NCBI RefSeq assembly: GCF_017873215.1
Contig: NZ_JAGGKA010000021.1
Coordinates: 1 to 64,000 of the forward strand
Reading direction: 5' to 3'
From: Clostridium tetanomorphum
GTDB taxonomy: Bacteria > Bacillota > Clostridia > Clostridiales > Clostridiaceae
DNA length: 64,000 bases
The position numbers and the translations under genes are program-made. Of the stretch, positions 17,436 to 26,404 are shown in pieces; position 1 is the first letter of the stretch; every line of letters starts with the position of its first letter. Below the pieces are notes generated by a model. That model ran no database searches, was not told the DNA's origin, and was given only the letters and a program-made list of their open reading frames with translations.

Positions 17436-18980
17436 TCAATGATTATTGCCGAAATTTAAGCAATTATTGCCAATATGTAAACATTTATCACTAATAACCA
17501 TAAGGGGAATCTTCATACAAACGCTAGTTCCCATATCCTCTTTACTTTCTATTTTTATTTCTCCATTGTGCTTTTTTAAAATAGATTTAACTATGTGAAG
17601 TCCTAATCCATTACTTTCTTTTTCCCTTTCACCTTTTTTATCAATTCTATAAAAAGGTTCATATATTTTATCTATTTTACCTTCTGGTATCCCTTTTCCT
17701 TTATCTTTTACTCTTAAAATACAAAATCCATTTTTACTATATAACTTTACTCTTATAGTAGATTTTACATATCCATATTTTATTGAATTATCTATAATAT
17801 TTATTATCATTCTTCTTATATCTTCTTTATTTCCATATATAAATATATCTTTTTCTAATGATTCTTCTATATAAATTTTATACTTATTTGCCTTTATTAA
17901 CATATCTTCACAAACTAAATGAACTATTTCCTTCATATCTAATTTTTCTAATTTATCAATTTCTACATAAGACTCTAACTTTGACATAGTAAGTAAGTCC
18001 AAAACCATTTTGTGCATTCTATTACTTTCCCTTTTTATTCTTGTAGCTGCCTTATTTAACACCTTTTCATCTTTGCTGCCATCATCAAGTATCATCTGAG
18101 CATAACCAGATATTATAGTTAACGGTGTTTTCATTTCATGTGTTACATTATCAAAAAAAGCCTTTCTATGGCTTTCTATTACTCTCAGGTTATCTCTATC
18201 CTCTTTAATAGTTTCTATTTGATTTTTTATCTGTTCCTTCATAGATTTAAAATCTTCTCCTAAATCACCAATCTCATCTGAAGATTTTATATTAAATTCT
18301 AAATTAAAATTCCCTTTAGACATTTCTTTACTAAATTTACTCAATTTAATTATTGGAATTGTAATTTTAGTACATAATAATATAGTAAAAATACAAGTCA
18401 AAATAAAGATTATAAGTATTACTCTCTTTATCATTTTTAAAAGGTTTCTACTTAGTTCAAATAAATATGAATAATCTTTAGAATATCTCATAATACATAT
18501 GTCCTTTCCATCTACATTAACTGGAAAAGAAAAAGCTACTATATAAATGTTATCATAATTCAATATGGAAAAAGCATTTTTCCTTTTTAATGCTTCTTTT
18601 AAATCTTCTTTGCTGTCCTTAATATTTTTATATTCATTATTAAATGCTAAAACATCTCCATCTGCATAAGTAGTATCTAAAAGTAGTTGTCCATTATTTT
18701 TATAAAACATCACTCTGTCATCTATCTTTAAAGATAATGCCTCAGAAATCTCATTTATACGCTCTTCAAAGTCTTTTTCATTATTTTTAATATTATTCAT
18801 GGTCATAAACTGTCTTAAATAAAGACTTAAATCTTTTATGGAAGTTGAGAATTCTTTCTTTATTATTTCCTTATTATTATTTACAATTATTTTATTCATA
18901 AAAAAGCTCATCACATTAAACCCTATACAAAATATAATAATAAGCCCCACTACAAATTTATATCTTAAAGAAAACTTCAT
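17436..18980 (-). CDS. Membrane sensor histidine kinase
   Basis: 514 residues. TM1 is at about 9-28, an extracellular sensor domain at about 30-180, and TM2 at about 183-203. HAMP follows, then the HisKA phospho-acceptor H281 in 'DNVTHEMKTPLTIISG'. The HATPase_c domain has an N box ('IINIIDNSIKYG'), a G1 box ('DKGKGIPEGK') and a G2 box ('SNGLGLHIVKSI'). It phosphorylates the OmpR-type regulator encoded 13 bases upstream. The stimulus is unknown. The C-terminal tail after about residue 495 is short and Asn/Cys-containing, beyond the usual kinase end. ATG with AAGGAGATAG. Confidence 0.95.
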   Translation of the reverse strand: MKFSLRYKFVVGLIIIFCIGFNVMSFFMNKIIVNNNKEIIKKEFSTSIKDLSLYLRQFMTMNNIKNNEKDFEERINEISEALSLKIDDRVMFYKNNGQLLLDTTYADGDVLAFNNEYKNIKDSKEDLKEALKRKNAFSILNYDNIYIVAFSFPVNVDGKDICIMRYSKDYSYLFELSRNLLKMIKRVILIIFILTCIFTILLCTKITIPIIKLSKFSKEMSKGNFNLEFNIKSSDEIGDLGEDFKSMKEQIKNQIETIKEDRDNLRVIESHRKAFFDNVTHEMKTPLTIISGYAQMILDDGSKDEKVLNKAATRIKRESNRMHKMVLDLLTMSKLESYVEIDKLEKLDMKEIVHLVCEDMLIKANKYKIYIEESLEKDIFIYGNKEDIRRMIINIIDNSIKYGYVKSTIRVKLYSKNGFCILRVKDKGKGIPEGKIDKIYEPFYRIDKKGEREKESNGLGLHIVKSILKKHNGEIKIESKEDMGTSVCMKIPLMVISDKCLHIGNNCLNFGNNH

Positions 18981-18993
18981 ACAATCTATCTCC

Positions 18994-19686
18994 TTACAAC
19001 ATTTTATATCCTACTCCAAAAACTGTTTCTATTATTGAAAGCCCACTTTTATTATCTAATTTCTTTCTTAGTCTTTGTATGTGTACATCTACAGTTCTGC
19101 TATCTCCTTCAAAATCATATCCCCACACTTTTTGGAGCAACTTTTCTCTGGATAATACTATTTTTTTATTTTGTGCCAATATTAAAAGAAGGTCAAACTC
19201 CTTTGGCTTTAACTTTACTATAGTTTCTTCTTTAAAAACCTCCCTACTCTCCACATATATTTTTATATTGTTTTTTAAATTTATAATATCCTGTGAAGTT
19301 TCATATTCCATTTCATTTAAACTTTCAATTCTTCTTAAGCATACTTTTATTCTAGCTATAACTTCTCTTATATCAAAAGGTTTAGTAATATAGTCATCTG
19401 CCCCAAGTTCTAATCCTAAAACTTTGTCCACAATATCATTTCTTGCTGTAAGCATTATTATAGGAATTTTATATATACTACTTATCTCCCTGCACACATC
19501 ATATCCACTCATACTAGGAAGCATTAAATCTAAAAGAATTAAATCCACAAACTCTTTTTTTACAATTTCTATTCCTTTTTTACCATCCTCAGCTTCTAAA
19601 ATATTGAACCCTTCTTTTTTAATATAATGAATTAAAATATCTCTTATATCTTCTTCATCTTCTATAATAAGTATGGTTTTATTCAT
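18994..19686 (-). CDS. OmpR/PhoB-family response regulator
   Basis: 230 residues from the ATG at 19686, which has AAAGGTGATATT just upstream. A GTG six codons earlier has no good ribosome site. The receiver domain has 'IEDEEDIRD', the phospho-acceptor in 'ILLDLMLPSMSG', and Lys in 'YITKPFD'. The C-terminal winged helix contains 'LKPKEFDLLLILAQNK' and 'GDSRTVDVHIQRLRKKL', the DNA-recognition part. It forms a two-component pair with the downstream kinase. The target genes are unknown, though the adjacent propeller gene is a candidate. Confidence 0.95.
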   Translation of the reverse strand: MNKTILIIEDEEDIRDILIHYIKKEGFNILEAEDGKKGIEIVKKEFVDLILLDLMLPSMSGYDVCREISSIYKIPIIMLTARNDIVDKVLGLELGADDYITKPFDIREVIARIKVCLRRIESLNEMEYETSQDIINLKNNIKIYVESREVFKEETIVKLKPKEFDLLLILAQNKKIVLSREKLLQKVWGYDFEGDSRTVDVHIQRLRKKLDNKSGLSIIETVFGVGYKML

Positions 19687-19849
19687 AATATCACCTTTCT
19701 TCACTTTTAACTCTTGCTACTTAAATCCTAAATTTTATTTCATAACTAACATTACTTTGTTACATATATTCATAAAAATATTATACAGAAAACTATTGCC
19801 AAATTGTAAACAAAAGTACATTGTTATATTTACATAATACAAATATAAC

Positions 19850-19883
19850 AAAAAATAAAAAAAATCCTCCGATATGTCGGAGG
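19850..19883 (-). terminator. Terminator of the AIM24-like gene
   Basis: CCTCCGA/TCGGAGG stem (19866-19872 with 19877-19883) followed on the minus strand by a T-rich tract (ATTTTTTTTATTTTTTG). Confidence 0.9.
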
Positions 19884-19892
19884 TTAATTTAT

Positions 19893-20546
19893 TTACTTAC
19901 TTTTTTGCATCATATTTTGAGGATTCCTTGTTTGAATTAAAATCTTACCTGGTCCAGTAAATTTACATACAAGACCTTCTCCACCTGTAATAGAACCTAT
20001 AAAACCATTGGCTAACTCCACAGTATAGTGTATGTTACTATCCCAAAGCACTAAATGATCTGAATCAACTATATATTGTTGGCCTTCATTTAGGTTTATT
20101 TCATGTATTGCACCATAAGCACTTATAAATAATGTGCCAATTCCAAAGGCTTCTTTTTGTATAAGTCCTTCTCCTGATAAAAATCCCTTAGAACCACCAG
20201 ATTTTATATCCATTTCAACTTTTCCCATAGCTGCTAAAAAGCTTGATTTTCCCAATCTATATCTTTGACTTCCATCCATTTCAACAGCCTCTATATCCCC
20301 TAAAAAAGCTGGCGCTATTAATAACTCACCATTACCTTCTGCTTTATATTTTTGTATAAAGAATGAATCTCCTGAAAAAAGTCTTCCTAAGGCTTTTTTC
20401 ATACCATTAGTTTGAGAACTAATTTTAAAATTAGGAGTCATTGAAACCATTGCACCAGCTTCAACTATACATTCATCCCCCAGTTCTGTGTTTATTTTTA
20501 GTACTCTATTTGTATTGTCATATAATAGTTCATATTTTTTAATCAT
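19893..20546 (-). CDS. AIM24/TIGR00266 family protein
   Basis: 217-residue all-beta protein of the AIM24 family (also called TIGR00266). The C-terminal signature is present: 'GFIGSITGGEGLVCKFTGPGKILIQTRNP' (about 182-210), together with 'FLSGEGLIQKEAFGIGTLFISAYG' upstream. Proteins of this fold occur in bacteria and archaea without an agreed function. Mitochondrial AIM24 affects inner-membrane organisation in yeast. No signal peptide or membrane helix, so it is cytoplasmic. It lies 129 bases after livF on the same strand. It has its own ribosome site (GAGGTG) and terminator and may be read partly from the liv transcript. Confidence 0.85.
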   Translation of the reverse strand: MIKKYELLYDNTNRVLKINTELGDECIVEAGAMVSMTPNFKISSQTNGMKKALGRLFSGDSFFIQKYKAEGNGELLIAPAFLGDIEAVEMDGSQRYRLGKSSFLAAMGKVEMDIKSGGSKGFLSGEGLIQKEAFGIGTLFISAYGAIHEINLNEGQQYIVDSDHLVLWDSNIHYTVELANGFIGSITGGEGLVCKFTGPGKILIQTRNPQNMMQKSK

Positions 20547-20675
20547 TTTTATTACACCTCTAAGTTCATTTAATTGTAAAATAATTTTACTACATATTTA
20601 AATAATATTTAATTAAATGCCTCTTAAATGTTACTTAAATATAGCTTAAATACTACTCCTTAGAAATGTTTTTTA

Positions 20676-21380
20676 TTATCCCCCAAGATATGTGTTTTTT
20701 ACTGATTCATCCTTTAATAAGTCACAAGCCTTACCTTCAAGTGCTATACTTCCAGTTTGGATTACATAGGCTCTATGGGCTATGGATAGTGCCATATTAG
20801 CATTTTGCTCTACCAATAATACTGTAGTTCCCCCTTCATTTATTTCTTTTATAATAGAAAATATCTCATCTACCATTATAGGCGCAAGACCCATAGAAGG
20901 TTCATCAAGTAAAATCAACTTAGGTCTTAGCATTAATGCTCTCCCCATAGCAAGCATTTGCTGCTCTCCTCCACTTAAAGTTCCTGCCATTTGATTTCTT
21001 CTTTCTTTTAGTCTTTTAAACCTTTCAAATATCTTTTCATAATCTTCCTTAATTTCGGATTTATCTTTTCTTATAAAAGCCCCCATTTCAAGATTTTCCA
21101 TTACAGACATATTCCCAAATACTCTTCTTCCCTCTGGAACATGAGCTATTTCCATTTTTACTATTTCAGATGCTGAACAGTTTGTAATATCTTTTCCTAA
21201 ATAATTTATAATTCCAGACTTTGGTTTAACTATACCGGAAATTGTTTTAAGCATAGAGGTTTTTCCAGCCCCATTAGAACCTACTAAAGTAACGATTTCA
21301 CCTTCATTTACTTTAATTGATAAATCTTTAAGTGCATGAATTCCCCCGTAAAATACATTAATTTTGTTTAGCTCTAACAT
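20676..21380 (-). CDS. livF: Branched-chain amino acid ABC transporter ATP-binding protein LivF
   Basis: 234-residue ATPase. Walker A is 'GSNGAGKTS' near residue 36, the signature is 'LSGGEQQMLAMGRALM', and Walker B is 'LILLDEPSMGLAP'. The signature 'GGEQQM' and short C terminus are typical of LivF. It hydrolyses ATP together with LivG to energise uptake through LivHM. The start overlaps the livG stop by 7 bases, indicating coupled translation. It is the last gene of the liv set. Confidence 0.96.
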   Translation of the reverse strand: MLELNKINVFYGGIHALKDLSIKVNEGEIVTLVGSNGAGKTSMLKTISGIVKPKSGIINYLGKDITNCSASEIVKMEIAHVPEGRRVFGNMSVMENLEMGAFIRKDKSEIKEDYEKIFERFKRLKERRNQMAGTLSGGEQQMLAMGRALMLRPKLILLDEPSMGLAPIMVDEIFSIIKEINEGGTTVLLVEQNANMALSIAHRAYVIQTGSIALEGKACDLLKDESVKNTYLGG

Positions 21381-22144
21381 GCTGCACTCCTCCCAAGATA
21401 AGCTTCAATAACTCTTTCATTATTCTTTACTTCTTCTGGTTCTCCATCTGCAATTAATGTTCCATAATCTAGAACAAATAATTTATCACATATATTCATA
21501 ACTAGGGACATATCATGCTCAATTAAAATAATAGTAATATCGAAATTATCTTTGATCCATCTTATAAGTTCTGTAAGTTCTTTTGTTTCATTTGGATTCA
21601 TTCCAGCTGCAGGTTCATCTAAAAGAAGAAGTCTAGGTTTTGAAGCCAATGCTCTTACTATTTCAAGACGTCTTTGTTCTCCATAAGGTAGATTTTTAGC
21701 TAGTTCATCCTTTTTATTCTCTAAATCAAACTTTTTTAATAATTCTAAAGCTTCATCATATATTCTTTTTTCTTCTCTATAAAAAGAAGGTAATTTTAAA
21801 AATCCTGAAATCAATCCATATTTAATATCTTTATGAAATCCTAAAGTAACATTCTCTATAACTGTCATATTTTTAAACAATCTTATATTCTGAAAAGTTC
21901 TTGCAATACCATAATCAGTAATCTTATAAGGCGTAAGATTATTTAAATGTAAATCCTGAAAAGAAATTTTTCCAGTTGTAGGTGTGTATATACCAGTTAA
22001 TAGATTAAAAAAGGTAGTTTTTCCCGCTCCATTAGGTCCTATAAGTCCTACAATGTCCCCCTTTTCAACCGTCATATTGATATTAGATACAGCTTTTATA
22101 CCTCCAAAACTCTTTGATAGATTGTCAATTGTTAATACTGCCAT
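21374..22144 (-). CDS. livG: Branched-chain amino acid ABC transporter ATP-binding protein LivG
   Basis: 256-residue ATPase. Walker A is 'GPNGAGKTTFFN', 'ARTFQNIRLFKNMTVIENV' is the LivG-type Q-loop region, the signature is 'LPYGEQRRLEIVRAL', and Walker B is 'LLLLDEPAAGMNP'. It pairs with LivF. Its ATG lies 20 bases inside the end of livM. It acts on the cytoplasmic face of the importer. Confidence 0.96.
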   Translation of the reverse strand: MAVLTIDNLSKSFGGIKAVSNINMTVEKGDIVGLIGPNGAGKTTFFNLLTGIYTPTTGKISFQDLHLNNLTPYKITDYGIARTFQNIRLFKNMTVIENVTLGFHKDIKYGLISGFLKLPSFYREEKRIYDEALELLKKFDLENKKDELAKNLPYGEQRRLEIVRALASKPRLLLLDEPAAGMNPNETKELTELIRWIKDNFDITIILIEHDMSLVMNICDKLFVLDYGTLIADGEPEEVKNNERVIEAYLGRSAAC

Positions 22145-23078
22145 TTATTCTTCCTCCTCTCTTAAATAAATTTCTTTTACCCTCAGCTTTTCCTAAAAGC
22201 CCCTCTGGTCTATATACCATAATTAGGAAAAGTATTACTGCATATATTACCATTCTTAGTTCAGGTATATTTTGAAGGAATAAGGATATTATTGAAAGAG
22301 CTATAGCACCCACTATAGAACCTGCAATGCTTCCCATGCCTCCAAAAACAACTATTACCAAAATATCTATAGATCTCATAAATCCAAAATTACTAGGTTT
22401 TATAAAATAGAAATAATTAGCATATAAGGCTCCTGCAATACCTGCAAAGAATGCTCCTATAACAAAAGAAAGCACCTTATATAATGTAGTATTTATCCCC
22501 ATAGCTTCTGCTGCTATTTCATCTTCTCTTATAGCAATACAAGCTCTTCCTGCATAAGAATTTATAAAGTTTTTAATTAAAATTACAGTACCAATTACTC
22601 CAAAATATATCCATGTCCAAGTGGTGTATTGAGGAATATCATTAAATCCACTAGCTCCACCAACATATTCAATATTTAAAAGCAGTATTCTTATTATTTC
22701 TCCAAAACCTAAAGTAGCTATTGCAAGATAATCTCCCTTTAATCTTAATGTAGGTATGCCAATTATTAAACCAACAAATGCTGCTGCTATAGCTGCAAGT
22801 AACACTGCAACTGCAAAAGGATAATTTAATTTTGAAGTCATAATTGCTGATACATAAGCTCCCACCGCCATGAAAGCAGCATGACCTAATGAAAATTGTC
22901 CTGTAAATCCTGTTATTAAATTTAAACTTACCGCCAAAATAATATTTATTCCAATCAAAACTATATTAAGTAATATATATGAATCAATATAGCCCCCGCT
23001 TATTAACCATTGAGATAGTACATAAACTGCAATTATAGCTATAAAACATGCAATATTTTTTTTATTTAACCACTTCAA
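22125..23078 (-). CDS. livM: Branched-chain amino acid ABC transporter permease LivM
   Basis: 317 residues with about nine hydrophobic helices and the permease motif 'AIREDEIAAEAMGINTTLYK' (about 180-199) that contacts the ATPases. 'GLIIGIPTLRLKGDYLAIATLGFGEIIR' is characteristic of LivM. The first codon is TTG, with TAAGGAGGAGATAGT upstream. It forms the channel with LivH, whose gene ends 12 bases before it. Confidence 0.95.
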   Translation of the reverse strand: MKWLNKKNIACFIAIIAVYVLSQWLISGGYIDSYILLNIVLIGINIILAVSLNLITGFTGQFSLGHAAFMAVGAYVSAIMTSKLNYPFAVAVLLAAIAAAFVGLIIGIPTLRLKGDYLAIATLGFGEIIRILLLNIEYVGGASGFNDIPQYTTWTWIYFGVIGTVILIKNFINSYAGRACIAIREDEIAAEAMGINTTLYKVLSFVIGAFFAGIAGALYANYFYFIKPSNFGFMRSIDILVIVVFGGMGSIAGSIVGAIALSIISLFLQNIPELRMVIYAVILFLIMVYRPEGLLGKAEGKRNLFKRGGRINGSINN

Positions 23079-23090
23079 ACTATCTCCTCC

Positions 23091-23975
23091 TTATACCTTT
23101 TCCTTTACATTTTTACCCAATAGTCCATTAGGCTTGATTATAAGTATTATAATTAGTATTGCAAAAGCAACTGCATCCTTGTATAGTGAGTTTCCATAAG
23201 AGCTAACCATAGTTTCTGTAAGTCCTAAAAATACTCCTCCAAACATAGCACCAGGTATTATTCCAATTCCCCCTATAACTGCTGCTACAAAGGCTTTCAA
23301 TCCAGGTAAAACTCCCATAAGAGGATCAATTGAATTATAGTACACTCCAACCAAAACTCCTGCTGCCCCTGCAAGAGCTGAACCTATGGCAAAGGTATAT
23401 GATATAGTATTATCTACATTAATTCCCATAAGCTGAGCTGCCTCTCTATCTATAGATACTGCTCTCATTGCTTTTCCAACTTTAGTTTTATATATTATAT
23501 ATTGAAGTAAAAGCATCAGTAACACAGTTATTACAATAATATAAATATCCTTTGTATTTATAAATACTTTTCCTGAAAACAAACTAATTTGCTTACCTTT
23601 TAATACTTCTGGAAAAGTTCTTGTTTCTGCTGAAACAAAATACATAGTTCCATATTCCAAAAATAATGAAACACTTATAGCTGTTATAAGAGCTGCTATT
23701 CTAGTAGAATTTCTTATAGGTTTATAAGCTACTTTTTCTATAATTACACCTATCACAGAACAAGCCATCATAGAAATAATAAGTGCTGGTATAAAACTCA
23801 TATGAAATAATGCAGTCATAGCAAACCCTATAAAGGCACCTAACATATATATATCACCATGAGCAAAATTTATTAAATTAATAATTCCATAAACCATAGT
23901 ATATCCAAGTGCTATAAGTGCATAAATACTTCCTAATGAAACGCCATTAAACAACTGCTGTAAAAATTTCTCCAT
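23091..23975 (-). CDS. livH: Branched-chain amino acid ABC transporter permease LivH
   Basis: 294 residues with about eight hydrophobic helices. It begins with 'QLFNGVSLGSIYALIALGYTMVYG', the usual LivH start, and has 'SIDREAAQLMGINVDNTI', the cytoplasmic coupling loop. It is separated from livK by a strong hairpin but by only 67 bases, so it is expected to be in the same operon. Confidence 0.95.
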   Translation of the reverse strand: MEKFLQQLFNGVSLGSIYALIALGYTMVYGIINLINFAHGDIYMLGAFIGFAMTALFHMSFIPALIISMMACSVIGVIIEKVAYKPIRNSTRIAALITAISVSLFLEYGTMYFVSAETRTFPEVLKGKQISLFSGKVFINTKDIYIIVITVLLMLLLQYIIYKTKVGKAMRAVSIDREAAQLMGINVDNTISYTFAIGSALAGAAGVLVGVYYNSIDPLMGVLPGLKAFVAAVIGGIGIIPGAMFGGVFLGLTETMVSSYGNSLYKDAVAFAILIIILIIKPNGLLGKNVKEKV

Positions 23976-24011
23976 CTAATCACATCCTTTTTTATTACGT
24001 TTAATATTATT

Positions 24012-24029
24012 GGAGGGGATATCCCCTCC
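24012..24029 (-). promoter_or_regulatory. Intercistronic hairpin between livK and livH
   Basis: Perfect inverted repeat GGAGGGGAT/ATCCCCTCC. On the coding (minus) strand it is followed by AATAATATTAA, not a T run, so a full terminator is unlikely. Hairpins here commonly stabilise the 3' end of the binding-protein message or cause partial termination, raising the LivK to LivHMGF ratio. Confidence 0.6.
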
Positions 24030-24042
24030 ATTTTTTCATTAA

Positions 24043-25221
24043 CTATGGCTGCTGTTTCTTTAGGAATGTTGGTTCTCCATTTTTAACTTCTAATATTGTT
24101 ATTGATTTTACTGGATTATGATTTTCATCTATTGATAATTCACCAGTTATTCCTTTGAAGCCTTTTGTACTCGCAAGTGCTTCTTTTAATTTTTCACGAT
24201 TTGACTCTCCTGCTCTCTTAAGTGCATCTGCAACAAAATATGCAAGATCATATCCTAAAGCATTAAATGCATCTGGTTCCTTATTAAATTGCTTTTTAAA
24301 TGTATCTTTAAACTTTACAACTTCATTACTAGTATCTTTTGAAGAATAATGATTTGTATAGTAAACTTTGTTTAATGCTTGTTTTCCAGCAAGTTCAGCT
24401 AACTTTGGTGAATCATAACCATCTCCACCTAAAATAGGTACATTAAGACCTAATTCTCTTGCTTGTTTAACTATTAATCCTACTTCTTCATAATATCCTG
24501 GTAAATAAATCAAGTCAGGTTTAGCATTCTTAATATTTGTTAAAACAGCCTTAAAGTCTTTATCCTTAGCTTGATAAGCCTGCTCTGTTACTACCTTTCC
24601 TCCTAATTTGCTATAAGTTTCCTTAAAGCTTTTTGAAAGTCCTTTACTATAATCACTTGTTGTATCCATTAATATTGCAGCATTCTTTGACTTCAAATCT
24701 TCTACTGCAAAGTTTGCAAGTATTACTCCCTGGAAGGAATCACTGAAACAAGTTTTAAAAATGTAATCCCTTACTTTACCATGACTATCTACTGTAACAT
24801 CATCTGCTGTTGATGATGCAGATATTAAAGGAACTTTATTTTGTGTAGCCTGCGGAATTGCAGCTTTTACACTACCTGATGTAGCAGGTCCAAGTATTGC
24901 TACAACCTTATCTCTAGTAGCTAATTTAGCAGCTACATTAGCAGCTTCTGCTGTATCTGATTTATTGTCTGCCTTTATAATTTCAACTTTTTTTCCTAAA
25001 ACCCCGCCTGCTTCATTTATCTCTTTAAATGCAAGTTCTATTCCTGTAACTAAACTTTGGCCATAAAGGGCAACCTCATTTGAAAGCTCATAATCTAATC
25101 CTATCTTTATGGTATCTCCTTTACTTCCCGCATCTTTATTATTTGCCCCACCTTTTCCACATCCTGCAAATAAGGATGCTGTCATTAACAAAGCCATAAA
25201 TAATGATAATTTTTTTTTCAT
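24043..25221 (-). CDS. livK: Branched-chain amino acid ABC transporter substrate-binding lipoprotein
   Basis: 392 residues from the ATG at 25221, with GAAAGGGG just upstream. An in-frame extension to 25356 has no ribosome site and would bury the signal peptide. The N terminus is a lipoprotein signal (MKKKLSLFMALLMTASLFAG) with lipidated C21, followed by a flexible Gly/Asn linker. The remainder is a type-I periplasmic-binding (Leu/Ile/Val) fold, with 'IKIGLDYELSNEVALYGQ' and 'VVAILGPATSGSVKAAIPQA'. It captures branched-chain amino acids outside the membrane. It is the first gene of the liv operon and is controlled by a leucine T-box. Confidence 0.95.
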   Translation of the reverse strand: MKKKLSLFMALLMTASLFAGCGKGGANNKDAGSKGDTIKIGLDYELSNEVALYGQSLVTGIELAFKEINEAGGVLGKKVEIIKADNKSDTAEAANVAAKLATRDKVVAILGPATSGSVKAAIPQATQNKVPLISASSTADDVTVDSHGKVRDYIFKTCFSDSFQGVILANFAVEDLKSKNAAILMDTTSDYSKGLSKSFKETYSKLGGKVVTEQAYQAKDKDFKAVLTNIKNAKPDLIYLPGYYEEVGLIVKQARELGLNVPILGGDGYDSPKLAELAGKQALNKVYYTNHYSSKDTSNEVVKFKDTFKKQFNKEPDAFNALGYDLAYFVADALKRAGESNREKLKEALASTKGFKGITGELSIDENHNPVKSITILEVKNGEPTFLKKQQP

Positions 25222-25347
25222 AATTTTTCCCCTTTCTTTTACTCTAAATATCTTCTTTAATCTTGAAATAATAATCACACCATCCTCATCTGAGCCAGTA
25301 ATTAGCCCCAACAAAATCGCCCCCTTTTTGCTATTATCTATAACTAT

Positions 25348-25367
25348 AAAGTGCAATGCACTTTTTT
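25348..25367. repeat. Small hairpin in the liv leader
   Basis: AAAGTGC-AAT-GCACTTTTTT, the same short palindrome type as the terminator at 51557-51581. On the plus strand it looks like a terminator. On the liv (minus) strand the tail is less T-rich, so read-through is likely. Confidence 0.45.
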
Positions 25368-25507
25368 AGCTGACAGTTAACATGGGATAATTTACAGTTA
25401 TTAAGATTTTTTGTAATGACAATGGAGAAAATTTCTCCTGAACAACTATCTACTATAAATAACTGTTCATTTCTAAATATCTGTGCTCTATATTCTGTTA
25501 TCTGTCA
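25366..25507. repeat. Dispersed intergenic repeat, copy B (inside the liv leader)
   Basis: TTTTTTGTAATGACAATGG (25408-25426) followed by GGAGAAAATTTCTCC closely matches copy A at 11232-11263. The outer inverted ends are shorter (TGACAG/CTGTCA). It lies between the T-box terminator and livK, so it becomes part of the liv 5' leader RNA. Confidence 0.65.
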
Positions 25508-25510
25508 TAT

Positions 25511-25800
25511 AAAAAAAGCCTCTATATGCATATTCTGCATATAGAGGCGATCCTTCGCTGTACCACTCTAATTCGCTGAAATTTCACAATCACAGCCTTA
25601 AACTAGGTTACTATATAATAACCTTGCATTATAACGTATGCAACACGGTAATAACCTACTATTATTTCAGCTACACAATTCAGGAGTGAGCATTATATAT
25701 CCATTAGTATCAGGCTTCCATCCATCCCCGACTCTCTTTAACTAATTTGTGGATACCTTTATCTCCATCATTATTGTTAAACAATATTACTTATATTTAT
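25511..25800 (-). promoter_or_regulatory. T-box leader, leucine (CUC specifier)
   Basis: On the minus strand the core AGAGTGGTACAGCG (25556-25569) is followed by the strong terminator GCCTCTATATGCA/TGCATATAGAGGC and TTTTTTT (25511-25548). Stem I has AGAGAG and GGATGGATGG. Aligned with the GlyQS pattern, the specifier position reads CTC-A-CTCCTGAA, placing the CUC (Leu) codon at 25688-25690. The basal stem GGAG/CTCC brackets it. UGGU fits the A discriminator of tRNA-Leu. CUC is also the usual specifier of Firmicute leucine T-boxes. It controls livKHMGF. Confidence 0.9.
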
Positions 25801-25828
25801 GCAAATAAATGAATTTTTATTCATAAAT

Positions 25829-25857
25829 ATTTTATTTGCGAAATTTATTGTTTACAA
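25829..25857 (-). promoter_or_regulatory. Candidate promoter of the Leu T-box/liv transcript
   Basis: Minus-strand TTGTAA (25852-25857), 17-base spacer, TAAAAT (25829-25834), just upstream of the T-box. Confidence 0.4.
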
Positions 25858-26404
25858 TCTTATCACAGTAAATATCAAAGGTCAACAGTTTTTTTAAAAT
25901 ATTTAATTTAAATTTTTGAACAAATAATTGCATTATTATTCTTATATAATTAATTATTAAATTTCTTTTTTTTATAGTCATGCAAGTTTTCTTTCTATTT
26001 TTTTCGACAATTTTATCTGTTAAATTTACATTTATCATTTATAATTGTATAGAAATTATAAATTTGTATAATTTTATTTACCGAAATCAATTACATATAA
26101 CCTCAATAGATTTTTTCATTCTTTATTATATAATTCATATATAATTTACTTCCTATTCAAATGAAAGTGTGTTTGTAAAAAACATATGTGTAGTTATAAA
26201 ATACATATACTTAAATTGCAATAATTCTTGCATATGACACCTGCCATAAAATCTCTTTAATATTAACTTTATATTAAATTTAACTTTATGCCCAACAATA
26301 ACCACCAGTGGTTATATCCTTAATATATCCCTTCACTTTCATAAGGTATTTTTTATTAGTTCATGCTAAAATTTTACTATGAAATTTATAGGAGAGTGGT
26401 AAAA
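25858..26404. other. AT-rich intergenic region upstream of the CWB2 protein gene
   Basis: About 550 bases between divergent transcripts. I see no convincing gene. A 68-codon minus-strand frame at 25832-26038 lacks a ribosome site and has no recognisable sequence. One clear hairpin, ATAACCAC-CA-GTGGTTAT (26298-26315), lies about 90 bases before the CWB2 start and could be an operator or leader structure. Confidence 0.6.

Noticed and set aside
24012-24029. Full transcription terminator inside the liv operon
   Set aside because: The T run (ATTTTTT) follows only on the plus strand, where no gene ends. The liv strand lacks it.
25222-25356. N-terminal extension of LivK by 45 residues
   Set aside because: It would place the lipoprotein signal inside the protein. 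The ATG at 25221 has a strong ribosome site.
25832-26038. 68-codon minus-strand reading frame
   Set aside because: No ribosome site, no recognisable sequence, low-complexity Ile/Lys/Asn composition, and it overlaps the liv promoter region.
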